Origin: Cephalotus follicularis
Lineage: Eukaryota > Streptophyta > Magnoliopsida > Oxalidales > Cephalotaceae
NCBI GenBank assembly: GCA_001972305.1
Contig: BDDD01001786.1
Coordinates: 194,274 to 258,273, forward strand
Length of the DNA: 64,000 nt
Reading direction: 5' to 3'
Position numbers and translations under genes: made by a program. This document shows, one piece after another, positions 37,331-48,619 of this stretch (position 1 is its first letter; every line of letters begins with the position of its first letter). The notes under the pieces are model-generated. The model had not been told where the DNA came from. It saw nothing but the letters and a program-made list of their open reading frames with translations, and made no database searches.

Positions 37331-37938
37331 TTAAAAGCTTAATTACTAAAATATATTAAGTTAGATTAAGTTATTATTAGTCTATGTAAAATTGATTTAG
37401 TAATGCAATTAATTAATTTTATGTTATAATATTGGTATTGTTTCCTATAAGGATACATTACTATTGTTATCTAGAAAAAAATATTGTGATTTTAATTTGT
37501 TACCATACTTTTTTTTAAAATACCTTATTAAAACTTATCAATTCTAAATTAGAATCTATATTATGTACAAGGACAATTTAGAATAATTAATAAAATAAAA
37601 GGTATATATATATAACAACGGACCTCTAACTGAGTAATAAACGAATATATAATTGAGCTCTTCACAATCTAGGTATTAACGAGTTGTTCACAAACGTTAA
37701 GGAATCGAGTATATTATTATTTAAGTTCAACTTTATCTAATAAACCTTAAATTTATGTTCGTATTCATTCATTAAACTTAATAAATGACTACGAACGAAT
37801 CTTTATCGAATTAAATCACAAGTTGTTCACGAACGACTTGAATTTTTTACGATCCTAATCTACATATATTCCAAAAATCTCCAAAACTTTGAATTTAATT
37901 TTTGTTTTTGGCTTTTTGAAATATAAAAAATGTGGAAT
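37331..37938. other. AT-rich spacer with a possible decayed MITE
   Basis: No gene. 37650-37860 contains GTTCACAAACG and, in related form, GTTCACGAACG, with runs of TTTAAGTT/AACTTAATAAA in between. This suggests the remains of a short inverted-repeat element. Boundaries are not clear. Confidence 0.35.
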
Positions 37939-37959
37939 CTAACTATCTAACCATCTAAG

Positions 37960-39252
37960 CTTTATTCCACTGAGATATGCTGGCCTAACCCAAACTGGCG
38001 AGCAACACAATCCGGATAGTGTCACTCTACATATGCGAAAGAGATAAGTGGAACCCGAGAATGCCATAAACGTTCGTCTCGCATGTAATTTCGAGATGCG
38101 AGACATAAACAAGTCTCCGTATAAGGTGTCCAAATGACTTATGACAAATTTTGAAACGGACAAACAAATTAAACAACATAAACAATTATACCAATTTCAT
38201 TTGTATAAACCATTATGAACTTACCTACTCCTCAATCAGGTCATCAAACTCTCGTCAATAATGCAAAAGTGTTCCATGATTATTAGTTTGTGGAACAACT
38301 CTGGGGACGGCCTTAGAAGTTCCAAGCGGAGGAAATACCTCTTCGTCATCATCAAAGAAAGGAGTTTAAAGTTGAAGATGTCAACATGAGATAGGCGTCC
38401 AATAGGAAATCGCTCTCACGCCCATAACTATTTAAAAAAATATTAGTAAGTATTGAAAAAGAACTTTTAATTTTTTTAATTTGAATAATTTCTTGTCAAT
38501 TTGTTTACCCGCAGTAGCAAAAGGTTACTTCCTATTTGTGACACTCCGCTATGGCAAGCTCTACAAAGTAATCGGTACAACCATGCAAGTATCCCAGTGC
38601 CCCAACTGTAAGTATCGACATTGTGCAGATCTCTCAACATAAGCAAAAACATACCAAGTAGACATAAGATGTATGTCCGTGCGTACCGCTGCAATACAAT
38701 AGGATGGTAAACAGCCTCAGGTGGGAGCTGAGCAAAATCTTTGTGAAGCCATGACAACCTGAGGGCCGTCCCAGAAATAGTTGTACGCCCGGGTTGAAGA
38801 CCAAGTAGCTCCACACATAAGTCATCCCAGGAATGGTAACAAGTAACAAGTCCCATGACAGCATGGCCGTTAATTCGAAGTCCCTGTAATACACTTACAT
38901 CCTGAAGAGTGACAGTCATCTACTCAACGATCATATGGAAAGTATGGGTCTCCTGCCTCCACCTCTCGACCAGTGCAGTAGTCAATGCATGGTGGAGTGG
39001 GATGTGTCCTATAAGGGCTATCGTAAGAAAACCTATCTGTCGAATATGAGGACGTAATGCATCCTGTAATGGCCATGTTCTATGGTGATGACAATACAAT
39101 GGCTCCATATCACACCCTACCCAGATGTCCTTTGATCGATGGCTATCCTGTAGTACGAGGACACCAGCATTATAAAGTCTAGGATGTACCCCCAATGCAG
39201 CTTGACTACAAGACACTGAACCACCCCTACTACGAACCATCTGATGAACCAA
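37960..39252 (-). pseudogene. Plant mobile domain (PMD, MAIN/MAIL1-like) gene, broken
   Basis: PMD proteins include the plant nuclear proteins MAIN and MAIL1 and many transposon-encoded relatives; their biochemical role is not settled. The N-terminal exon shows LVLQDSHRSKDIW, HIRQIGFLTI and ALVERWRQETHTFHM (39252-38940). After one TAG the core follows: MTVTLQDVSVLQGL, LRLSWL, QRYARTYILCLLGMFL and YSWGTGILAWLYRLLCRA. An intron at 38428-38508 (donor GTAAAC, acceptor TAG) lies at the usual place before LWAWERFPIGR, where the second Trp is now TGA. Near 38080-37965 RVPLISFAYVE and ARQFGLGQH give the C-terminal block, again with TGA for Trp. Non-functional. Confidence 0.75.
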
Positions 39253-39266
39253 TAATTTATATGTAG

Positions 39267-39590
39267 TAAAAAAATAAACATCTTAAATATGTAACACATG
39301 ATATTTTATTTCATTAATACAAATATTTTACATTACACTATAACAAAATGAAAAGGACAAATACAATCACTATATAAAAAAAATAAACATCTTAATTCTA
39401 ACATATGATATTTTATTTTATTAACATAGATATTTTACATTACACAATAACAAAATGGAAAAGACAAATACAATCACTGTATTAAAAAATAATCATCTTA
39501 AATATATAACACATTATATTTTATATAATAGATACAAGTATTTTACATCATACGATAACAAAAAGGAAAAGACAAATACAATCACTGATT
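39267..39590. repeat. Tandem repeat, 3 units of ~107 bp, in the MULE between transposase and PMD gene
   Basis: Units start near 39267, 39374 and 39481. Each runs AAATAAACATCTTAA, GATATTTTATTT, ATTTTACATTACAC, AAAAGACAAATACAATCACT. Units 1 and 2 are closest. Confidence 0.8.
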
Positions 39591-40448
39591 CCTATTCGGA
39601 CACGACCTCCGATTGTGTAACGCCCCAAAATGGCCCCTACTGGCTTTAGCATATATTGCATCATATTCTCATGACATATATATTATGAAAATGATTGCAC
39701 ATGTGATTGTGACATGATTGAGGTATTTAATGTCACGCCCTGAACCATGGGAGGACCCCACAGCCTGACACGTGGCATATCATCCATACAATCCATCAGT
39801 ACACAATAGTATAATACCAAAATATGCTAAAATTAAAACTTTTATTAAACACCATAGAGCGGAAACATACCATTCAGATACTTATATAAATCAGATCAAA
39901 AAGTAATACATCACCAACTTATCCGAAGCACTGCCACAAGCCGGCAGGACAAATACAGCTGAAAATACATCACTCTAGTACAACCAGTCTTATATATTCG
40001 AATCTCATATAAGGTAGATAAACAAAACACAGAACTGCTATACGAATCCTGCCCTGGAGGTTCGATCCGTCACTTCAAAGCATCCTCTGCACTCGGCCCT
40101 AGATGTTGTACCCATTTCCAGAATGGGTCAATCAAACACAGTCATGTAGGTAATACTATATGCAATGAAGTGAACAGATATAGAGATATATGCATGGCAT
40201 GTGAGATGCATGAATGCCAATTGTGGACAACGTTAGTACATCAACCGTCCCTAAGCGGTGGCATACATAATGATGTCCTAACCATAGAATCACAATCCAT
40301 ACACCCTAGGTCTACAATTGGCATTCATGTCGTAAATAACCATACAATGTTTACAATCAATCCATAAGGTCTATCTCCGTCGTCTATGTACACACCATGT
40401 CGTAGACGAGCGGAGTCGAAATAACACTGACCACACCAATAACAATCT

Positions 40449-40604
40449 AATCGCCAATCCCCGAAGGTTCTAGCCCAATTATAATACAATTTCCAATCCT
40501 CGAAGGTTCTAGCCCAATTACAATTCAATCGCTAGTCCCCGAAAGTTCTAGCCCAATTTCAATTCAATTGCTAGTCCCCGAAGGTTCTAGCCCAATTACA
40601 TTCC
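40449..40604. repeat. 39-bp minisatellite in the H LTR, 4 units
   Basis: Units start at 40449, 40488, 40527 and 40566. The core is CCCCGAAGGTTCTAGCCC, followed by AATTACAATTC. Confidence 0.88.
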
Positions 40605-41967
40605 AATCGATCATTATTTCAATCAATCATTCACTCAATATGGTACCATCTTCCTATAGTCCATCCACAATGTGGTGTCTCCCCGAAGGTTCACCCCTAA
40701 AAGGATGTTCTTATAGGGCCACTCAATAAACGATAACAATTTCAATCAATAACGATACAATGTGGTCTACACCCCTAACCTTCATGATAGAAATGAAGAT
40801 TAGGAATGGGATATCTTATGTAAGGGCCCTAAATATTATTAAGAATTATTATTGGGCTTTGTAATACCCTTTTGGGCTGGGCCCGAATTTTATGATGTAT
40901 TTATTTGGGCATTAATGGAGCATAATTTGTGATTTTGGGCTAAAGAGATTGTGCTATTCTTCTTGGGCTGGATTTAATGTAGTAATTAGATTTTTGGGCT
41001 TGTATATGGAAAGTGTAATTTGGCCCAAATGGAGGAGGCTGGCCCAAGTCCAAGTATGGCCTTCACCGTGAGAATTCTCTCAAGAATTCTAGACTCTTCC
41101 AATGGCAAGTATAAAAGGAGAATGGGACAAAGAGCTACAACTTTGGCCATTTCTTGCACACTTTATTCCAGAGAAATCGATAGTGGGAAGAAGGAGACAA
41201 AGTGGGTGTTGTCCATGGAGCCCCATGTCTCCTACACTCCGATGGTATAAATACTATTCCCTGGGAGCTAGAGTGGTGCAAGGAAGAAGGAGAATTTGAC
41301 AAAGTTAAAGTGTAACAGACCCAGCTCAAAGGAAGTTCAGATTTGAAGATCTTCGTTTTCCACCTTTACCCCAGGTAGGTTGCTTCATGTCCGAGCGCCT
41401 ACCAGCATGTGTGTGTGTGTTATTGCTTGTCTGATGTGTGTGCTGCTTGTTGTGTGTAATTGTAAGATATTTGCTACTGCCCGTGCCTGTGTATGACTGT
41501 TTTGATTATTGTATATGAAATTGTAAGAATGGAACACGTGCACTTGTCGCTTAGTATTAATAACCTTACACTATGCACCTTGTCCATCCTTGTCTATGCA
41601 ACCACGTACGTTATGCACGTTAGCGTTGCGTATCGAGAGGCCTGGGCTATCCTGGTCATGCGCCCAAGCCTGGCGACGCGCCGACCTCCTTATCGACTGA
41701 TGCTCGAGCTTCCCCATTGCTGGCATGCGCCAATCATGCACTCATGGCATGCAGTACACGGCACCAGCGCACCAAGCCCGACCTGCCCTTATACTAAGCG
41801 TTCTTGTATGCCTTGCACATCCCTGGCGTGAGCTGAGCTCTTCCCTGGTGAATGTTCGAGGAGCCACCTGCCAGTGGTGCCGTGCTGAGTCACTTCACTC
41901 TCCCCTGCCATGGCGTCAGAGGTGGCAGCGCTGGAAAGCCATACCTGAGAGGCGCCTAAAGTGTGAT

Positions 41968-42135
41968 GCCGGGGGAGATGGGCTACCAGGGGTGCTGTGG
42001 AGATGAGGTGCCAGAGGAGATAGGCTACCAGGGGTACCGTGGAAATGAGGTGCCAGGGGAGATGGGCTACCAGGGGTGCCGTGGAGATGAGGTGCCAGGG
42101 GAGACGGACTACCAGGGGCACCGGGGAAGAAATGC
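41968..42135. repeat. 42-bp minisatellite in LTR J, 4 units
   Basis: Units start at 41968, 42010, 42052 and 42094, with the core GCCAGGGGAGATGGGCTACC then AGGGGTGCCGTGGAGATGAG. Because 42 is a multiple of three, it creates long spurious open frames on the minus strand. Confidence 0.9.
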
Positions 42136-43032
42136 CAGAGATGCTGGGCTGAGGAGCTGAGCTTCCATGGCCGAACTCTACCAGCCCGAGCTGCCGTGGT
42201 GCAACGCTCGAGCTCCATGCCCGAGCTTCCGTGACGCCGAGCTCCACTTCCTTGCCTGAGCTCCACATTCACGCTCGAACTTCACTGCCATACCTAGGCA
42301 TGGCATATTACTGAGCAGCTACGTGCAGAGGTGCAGAGCACCCATGCCCGAGGAGCCCTTGCCATGGTGCCAAGGATGCCCAGTGATGCATTCTGGCCTT
42401 CATGAGCCGAGGATGTACTCCCTATCCGTGCGCCAGTGCAGGGTAATAGAGCTCTCCACCTAGGCTCAACTAAAGTGCTCCTCTGCCATAATCTTGAGGG
42501 GGCACCAGGATAGAGCAGCCATGAGCCGACCATGTCCCCTGAGCATGAGTCGTTCTCTGCTATGCCTCCCGTGCATGCACCTATGAGCCGGCCATGTCTC
42601 ATGAGCATGTGACGGTCCCTGCCATGCCTCCCGAGAAGACATCCATGAGCGAGCCTGTATCCCTGTATGCGTCACTGGACGTGCACGCCTTGCATGCGTC
42701 CTCAGCACTTGATTGTGCATGCATGCATGCATTCTCGAGGAGAAGGAAATGATAGTATGTGCATGTGCCCGCAAAAGGAAAGGATGTTTGCTTAAGTATA
42801 TGTATACGGCACGGGCAGATGATTATGTGATGTTGGCTTTGCATGCGCCATGCAAGTAATGCGGAGATGAACCTTGCGCATGGAAAGTGCCATGCACAAT
42901 GGTGAGCCCTGGTCTGGCTAAAGAAATGGACTTAGAATGCTAAAGGAAAAAAAAAGGGACATAATTGAGGGAAGGAAATAGAATTAGAAAATGAAATGAA
43001 AAAGGAAAAGACTTAGATAGATGGTCCCAGGC

Positions 43033-43262
43033 TGGTGAGCCCAACAGGGGAGAATTCCGCCGAACAGGTGAGCCCAAGGGGTGAACTCCGCGAGGCTGGT
43101 GATCTCGGGCGAATCCGCCAATGGTGAACCTAAGGGTGAATTTCGCCAGAGCTGGTGATCCAAAGGGTGAACCGCAGAGCAGGTGAGCAAAGGGTAAATT
43201 CCTCTCAACAGGTGAACCTGGAGGAGAATACCGTGGGCTGGTGAGCCTAAAGGTGAACCTTG
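43033..43262. repeat. ~30-bp degenerate minisatellite in LTR J, 8 units
   Basis: Each unit begins GGTGAGCC or GGTGAWCY and continues AAGGGTGAAYTCCGC. Units are 25-36 bp long. Confidence 0.7.
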
Positions 43263-44214
43263 TACACTGACCAGACCATAGGATGACCGGACTAGACTCC
43301 TATGTAGGTGATATGTATGGTTTGAGTAGAGTAGTCCGAGGACAAAGGATGGTAAAGGTTATGTTATGGATTGTGATTTTCATTCATTTAGGCATGCATA
43401 TTTATTATTATTTTCTCTTCTGCTTGTATTGCTGTTTCCTCTGGTATGTGCCCGTATATGTGGTAACCTACACAACCCCCCAGGGTTGCTGACCCATTCC
43501 TTTGAATGGGTCAGGTTCAGGAACAGGTAGTGGAGGCACGTCGCAGCAGGACCAAGGATAAAGATATCGTAAGCTCCTCCTCCTCGACGATGCGCTTTAT
43601 GATCAGATTGTAAGAAATAAATATGTATTTATTTATTTTACCTGCTGGTTGTAGCAGTGCATTTATGATGTATCGAACTGGGTCTGTATATCCACATATT
43701 AAATAAAGGATTATGTTTATGATTTATTTTAAGTTTAAATTTTATGATTAATGATGATGATGATGATTGTACGGATTGCCACGTGTCGAGTCATGGGGCC
43801 CAACCCACGGTTCGGGGCTTGACATCTTGTTAGGTCTCAAACAATGACAATTCATTAACCAATACCCCAAATCATTTAAAAGATATGGACCTAATCATAA
43901 AGGATCACATAGGATCCATTCGTCAATCACTACGACAATCAATCAATAATGTTGGTTCCTATAGGTCCTAGCTCACCATTGTGTTCCCGAAGGTCCACCT
44001 GTAACAATACAATTAACATTTCGGTCCCTATCGGAGTTTATAAAATCATTTATAGAAACCTCGTTGAAAATCAATTTGTAACTCGATTGTGTTTAAAAGG
44101 AGGTTCTCATAGGTTACATGGCCTTAGGAAGGCTTCCTATGGATCACATTTGAGTGTAGAAAGAACTGAGGTTGGAAAATGGTTAAAACCATTTCATTTT
44201 GTACAAAAAGAGGG

Positions 44215-44400
44215 CAAAGCATCGACCTTTTAGTACAAAGCGTCGACGGTTTGCATCTGGAAAAGCGTCGACGCTTTGACAAAAGCGTCACCGCTTTGCG
44301 CCTGATCAGCTAAAGCGCTGATGGCAGACTGAAGCGTCGACCGTTTATGATCCAGTCAAAGTACCGCCGGTTGCGCCAAAGCGCCGAAGCTTTGACAGGA
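44215..44400. repeat. TCGA-palindrome array in the H 3' LTR
   Basis: About nine units in 185 bp, including the perfect 16-bp palindrome AAAGCGTCGACGCTTT at 44262-44277. It lies about 756-941 bp from the LTR 5' end. The other H LTR has the array at 47105-47250, 44 bp shorter. Confidence 0.8.
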
Positions 44401-44951
44401 GCAAACACTGTCCGATCGTCGTTTTCACTTTCCAAAATTCATTTCAAATCAATTTAAACAGTTTAAGCCATGATCCAAGGGAGCTATAAGCTCCAATGGT
44501 CGATTACCACTTAAAACCATCATTAAATCATTGCAATCCACTTCCATTAACCATAAATCGAGAGAGGAAGAAGATTGGGGCAAAAGTCCCAAAACTCAGT
44601 AATCTCTTTCAGATTTCCATTTCGATCTGTTTCAATCCCCATTAATCACCCTAACTCATTCATCTAGACCTGATCTATCAGTCCATAATAGTAAAATCAC
44701 TCAATCTCATCAATATGCATGAATTCAAAACATATATGTAGAACCTACCTCGATAACTGTTGAGATGCAGATCTGGAAGGATTGGCTGTTGAATCCTTGA
44801 TCTGATCCTTCTTTCGAGTTCTACACTCTACCACGAATCCAAGGACTTCATCCTATTCAAATCTGAGCTCTCTCTCACTCTAACTCCCTCTTTCATTATC
44901 TCTCTAGAATATGAAATGAGAATAGAATGAGAAGGAAAGAGAGTCACTTGC

Positions 44952-44962
44952 CTATATATAGG
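44952..44962 (-). promoter_or_regulatory. Likely TATA box of the H LTR promoter
   Basis: CCTATATATAG on the minus strand, about 200 bp from the LTR 5' end. It is conserved in the other LTR at 47793-47803. Confidence 0.6.
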
Positions 44963-45199
44963 CTCCCTGGGCAGAAAACTCATAAACTCGCCCTAGGTTC
45001 TATTGAACCCCTATAACCCACAAACATCCATGAAAGAGAAAAATACTATAATATAATATACCATCAAAGCCATCCATGAATACAATATTGTACAATACTG
45101 TACATATATACAATCAACTACAATCTGATATAAACAGTTACAACATGGGGCTTACATCCACCCCTCCTTAGAGAAATCTTGTCCCGAGATTCCCCAGGA

Positions 45200-46835
45200 T
45201 CAAAACAAATGAGGATATAATGCTCTCACGTCCTTCTCACATTCCCATGTCACTTCCTCAAGCCCATGGTATTGACATAAAACTTTAACAAATACAATAC
45301 TCTTGTTTCTCAACTACTTGACTCGGTGGTCTATAATCTGGATAGGTGTCTCCTCAAAACTCATATCTTCCCTTAGCTCCAACGGCTCAAACTGAAGCAT
45401 GTGGGAAGGATCTAGATGATACTTCCTCAGTATCAATACATGAAAGATACTGTGCACCTCTGATAAGCTGGGAGGTAAGGCAAGTCTGTAAGCGATTGTA
45501 CCTACACTCTCAAGGATCTCGAAAGGTCCAATATACCATGGGCTAACTTCATAATTTCTTTCGTCGGTGAGACTTTGAGGAACACATGATCACCCACTGA
45601 GAACTCTTGGTCTCACCGTTGATGATCGGCATAGCTCTTTTGTCAACTTTGGGCTGTTATGAGCCTTTCCCTGATAACCTTGGCCTTCTCTGTCGTCTCT
45701 TGCACATGCATGGGCCCCAAAATGACTCTGTCCACCTACCTCAAACCAACAAACTGGAGTTCTACACTTCTATCCATAAAGAGCTTCAAATGGTTCCATT
45801 TCGATACTGGAGTGATAACTGTTGTTGTAGGAGAACTCCACTAATGGTAAATGTTTATCCCAAATGCCACTCCAATCCATCACACATGCCTGGAGCATGT
45901 CCTCAAGAATCTGAGATGAAAAGTAATGCTGAAACTCAACTGAGTACCAAAAGTTGCCTGCAGTTTCTTCCAAAACGATGAAGTAAACCGTGGGTCTCTG
46001 TCAGACACAACACTAACCGGTACTCTACGAAGCCTGATAATCTCATCCACATGCAAGGATGCTAACCGTTCAAGAGAGTAAGTCATATTTATCGCCAGAA
46101 AATGTGTATATTTTGTAAAGCGATCAATGATAACCCATATGGTATCTCGGTTAGTCCTCGTCCTTGGAAATCCTTTCACAAAATCCATCGTGATATGCTC
46201 CCATTTTCACTGTGCTACCTTCAACGGCTGAAGCAATCCAGCTGACCTCTGGTGTTCCGCCTTGACTTGCTGACATGTCAAGCAGGAAGAAACATACTCT
46301 GCTATCTCCCTCTTCATGTCATTCCACTAGTAACTGAGCTTCAAATCTTGGTACATCTTGGTACTTCCTGGGTGTACAGAGAAACTGGAGCGATGAGCTT
46401 GGGGCAGAAGCTCATCCTTCAGCTCCTTACTATCAGGAACACAAACTCTGTCTTGGAACCTTATCAATCCATCACCATGAAGCGAGAACCCTGGTTTCAA
46501 CCTTCCTTGACTATCCAATGTGACCTTAAGCAGGCCTCCATCCATACTCTGAACCTCTTTGATTCTGTTCATCAATCACGGTCGTGTCTAAATTTGGGCA
46601 ACTGTCAAGCAAGCTAATCGGTGACTCAAGGCATCTGTAACCACATTAGCCTTGTCCAGGTGGTATTGTATCTCACGATTATAATCATTAAGAAACTTTG
46701 TCCACCTTCGTTGTCTCATATTCATATATTTTTGGGAGAAAAGATGCTTCAAACTCTTGTGATCCGTGAAAACATCAAACTTTGTGCCATACAAATAATG
46801 CCTCCACTTGAGTAATACAAAGACTATTGCTGCTA
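45200..46835 (-). pseudogene. Element H pol remnant: RNase H end, integrase, chromodomain
   Basis: RNase H C terminus (46794-46588) has [13 protein letters not shown]. The integrase zinc region (46575-46327) has HRSSFSVHPGSTKMYQDL, and the CxxC half lies in a broken frame near 46270. The catalytic core (46188-45880) has MDFVKGFP, IIDRFTKYTHF and [12 protein letters not shown]. 45973-45770 gives [14 protein letters not shown] and [11 protein letters not shown]. The chromodomain end ([12 protein letters not shown], stop, LRNKSIVFVKVL, WECEKDV) closes with TGA at 45200. There are many stops and shifts. It was once the 3' half of a gag-pol like those of A and B. Confidence 0.85.
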
Positions 46836-46847
46836 ACTCTAAACCCT

Positions 46848-47999
46848 AATTCACCATTGTGTTCCCAAAGGTCCACCTATAACAATACAATTCATATTCG
46901 GTCCCTATTGGATTTTATAAAACCATTTATAGAAACCTTGTTGAAAATCCATTGAAAATCAATTTGTAACTCGATTGTGTTTAAAAGGAGGTTCTCATAG
47001 ATTACAGGGCCTTAGAGAGGCTTCCTGTGGATCCCATTTGAGTGTAGAAAGAACTGAGGTTGGAAACGTGTTAAAACAATTTCATTTTGTACAAAAACAG
47101 GGCAAAGCACCGACCCTTAGTACAAAGCGTCACCGCTTTGCTCCTAATCAGCTAAAGCGTTGATGGCAGATTTAAGTATAGACCGTTTATGATCCAGTTA
47201 AAGCCTCACCAGTTGTGCCAAAGTGCCGACGCTTTAACAGGAGCAGACACTGTCCGATCATTGTTTTTCACTTTCCAAAATCCATTTCAAATCAATTTAA
47301 ATAGTTTAAACCATGATCCAAGAGAGCTATAAGCTCCAATGGTCGATTACCACTTAAAACCGTCTTTAAACCATTGCAATCCACTTCCATTAACCATTAA
47401 TCGATAGAGGAAGGAGATTGGGAGAAAAGTCCCAAAACTCACAAATCTCTCTCATATTTCCATTTCGATCCGTTTCAATCGCTATTAATCACCCTAACTC
47501 ATTCATCTAGCCCTGATCTATCAGTCCATAACAGTAAAATCACTCAATCGCTTCAATATGCATGAATTCAAAGCATATATGTAGAACCTACCTCGATCAC
47601 TATTGAGATGCAGATCTGGAAGGATTGGCTATTGAATCATTGATCTGATCCTTCCTTCGAGTTCTACACTCTTTCACGAATCCAAAGACTGCTTCATTGT
47701 TCAAATTCGAGCTCTCTCTCTTTAACTCCCTCTCTCACTATCTCTCTAGAATGTTAAATGAAAATAGAATGAGAAGGAAAGAAAGTCACTTGCCTATATA
47801 TAGGCTCCCTAGGTGGAAAACTCATAAACTCGCCCTAGGTTCTATTGAACCCCCTATAACCCATAAGCATCCAATGAAGGAAAAAATACTATAATATAAT
47901 ATACCATCAAAGCCATCCATGAATACAATATTTTAAAATACTGTACATATATACAATAAACTACAATCCGATATAAACACTTACAACCTGGGGCTTACA
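46848..47999 (-). repeat. Element H 5' LTR, truncated
   Basis: Matches 43970-45156 of the 3' LTR with roughly one change in ten to fifteen bases. The part corresponding to the other side, including the minisatellite and the primer-site junction, was deleted. The palindrome array at 47105-47250 lacks 44 bp between two AAAGCGTC repeats. Confidence 0.8.
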
Positions 48000-48211
48000 T
48001 TTAATGCCCATATGGATTGATAAGTGTTTATATGATTTGTTTTACGGTGATTGGGGCATTATTGCCCGTATTTGAGCATATACCCGCATATGCATATATT
48101 AGAGATATTTGAATGTTTTATATATGCATTTATGAGGGATAACATGGGGGTAGTTAGCTATATATGAGAGATGTGAGTGTTTTGAATTTAAGAAAAAAAA
48201 ACCTAGAAAAC

Positions 48212-48220
48212 CTATAAATA
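48212..48220 (+). promoter_or_regulatory. Likely TATA box of LTR X
   Basis: CTATAAATA followed 30-75 bp downstream by a long (CT)n tract (48249-48288). The net distance from the LTR start is about 320 bp. Confidence 0.6.
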
Positions 48221-48245
48221 GGAGCCCTTTCTCTTTTCATCCTTA

Positions 48246-48248
<3 letters not shown>

Positions 48249-48288
<40 letters not shown>
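48249..48288. repeat. (CT)n microsatellite
   Basis: About 20 CT units in the leader region of LTR X. Confidence 0.9.
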
Positions 48289-48290
<2 letters not shown>

Positions 48291-48619
48291 CCTCCCCCTC
48301 TCTCCACTCCTCTCTCTCTCAAATCTCCTTCAAACTTTGTATACTTGGAGCCTACATGATCATAGGAACAAGGAGTTGTTGATAGAAGCTAGAGACTTGA
48401 GTCTCTCCTCCTTTATCTGATAGTTTCTACAGTTCAAGTTTCAAAATTGAAAACGGAAGGAATTTCTCTACCTAAAATGCATTAGAATTAATTTATTGCT
48501 TTATATATGCATGAATTATAGTCCCTTTGATGAACCGTTGAGCATATATGTGATTATGATCGATTAGAACAGATTAAAATGAATTGAAACGAAATTTTCA
48601 CCAAAAAATGGTTTTTAGA

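Larger units (their letters stand above)
40819..43824 (+). repeat. Solo LTR J (3006 bp) inside the H LTR
   Basis: Starts TGTAAGGGCCC and ends CGGGGCTTGACA. Flanks TCTTA (40814-40818) and TCTTG (43825-43829) match in four of five bases. It has a TATA box TATAAATAC at 41246-41254. It has an unusually GC-rich middle (41630-42680) with a 42-bp minisatellite (41968-42135) and a second ~30-bp one (43033-43262). No TCGA-palindrome array was seen. Confidence 0.78.
39731..45156 (-). repeat. Element H 3' LTR (net ~2.4 kb), interrupted by solo LTR J
   Basis: On the coding strand it starts TGTAAGCCCC at 45156 and ends at 39731 (plus strand TGTCACGCCC). It contains a TATA box (44952-44962), a palindrome array (44215-44400) and a 39-bp minisatellite (40449-40604). 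The polypurine tract AAGGAGGGGTGGA is at 45157-45170. Confidence 0.82.
39731..47999 (-). mobile_element. Element H: Ty3/Gypsy (Tekay-like) remnant lacking gag and the 5' half of pol
   Basis: Minus strand. The 3' LTR is 45156-39731 (split by solo LTR J), with partial pol 46835-45200 and a truncated 5' LTR 47999-46848. The target duplication TTTAA is perfect (39726-39730 and 48000-48004), so the outer ends are original. A single deletion joins RNase H directly to mid-LTR near 46843-46850. It removed gag, protease, RT, the primer site and about half of the 5' LTR. Confidence 0.85.

Noticed and set aside
40449-40604. CRISPR-like regular repeats
   Set aside because: Head-to-tail 39-bp units with no unique spacers; a minisatellite inside a plant LTR.
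41789-42272. 159- and 118-codon minus-strand frames with repeated Ala-Pro-Leu-Val / Pro-Ser-Pro-Leu units
   Set aside because: Generated by the 42-bp minisatellite of solo LTR J, whose length is a multiple of three.
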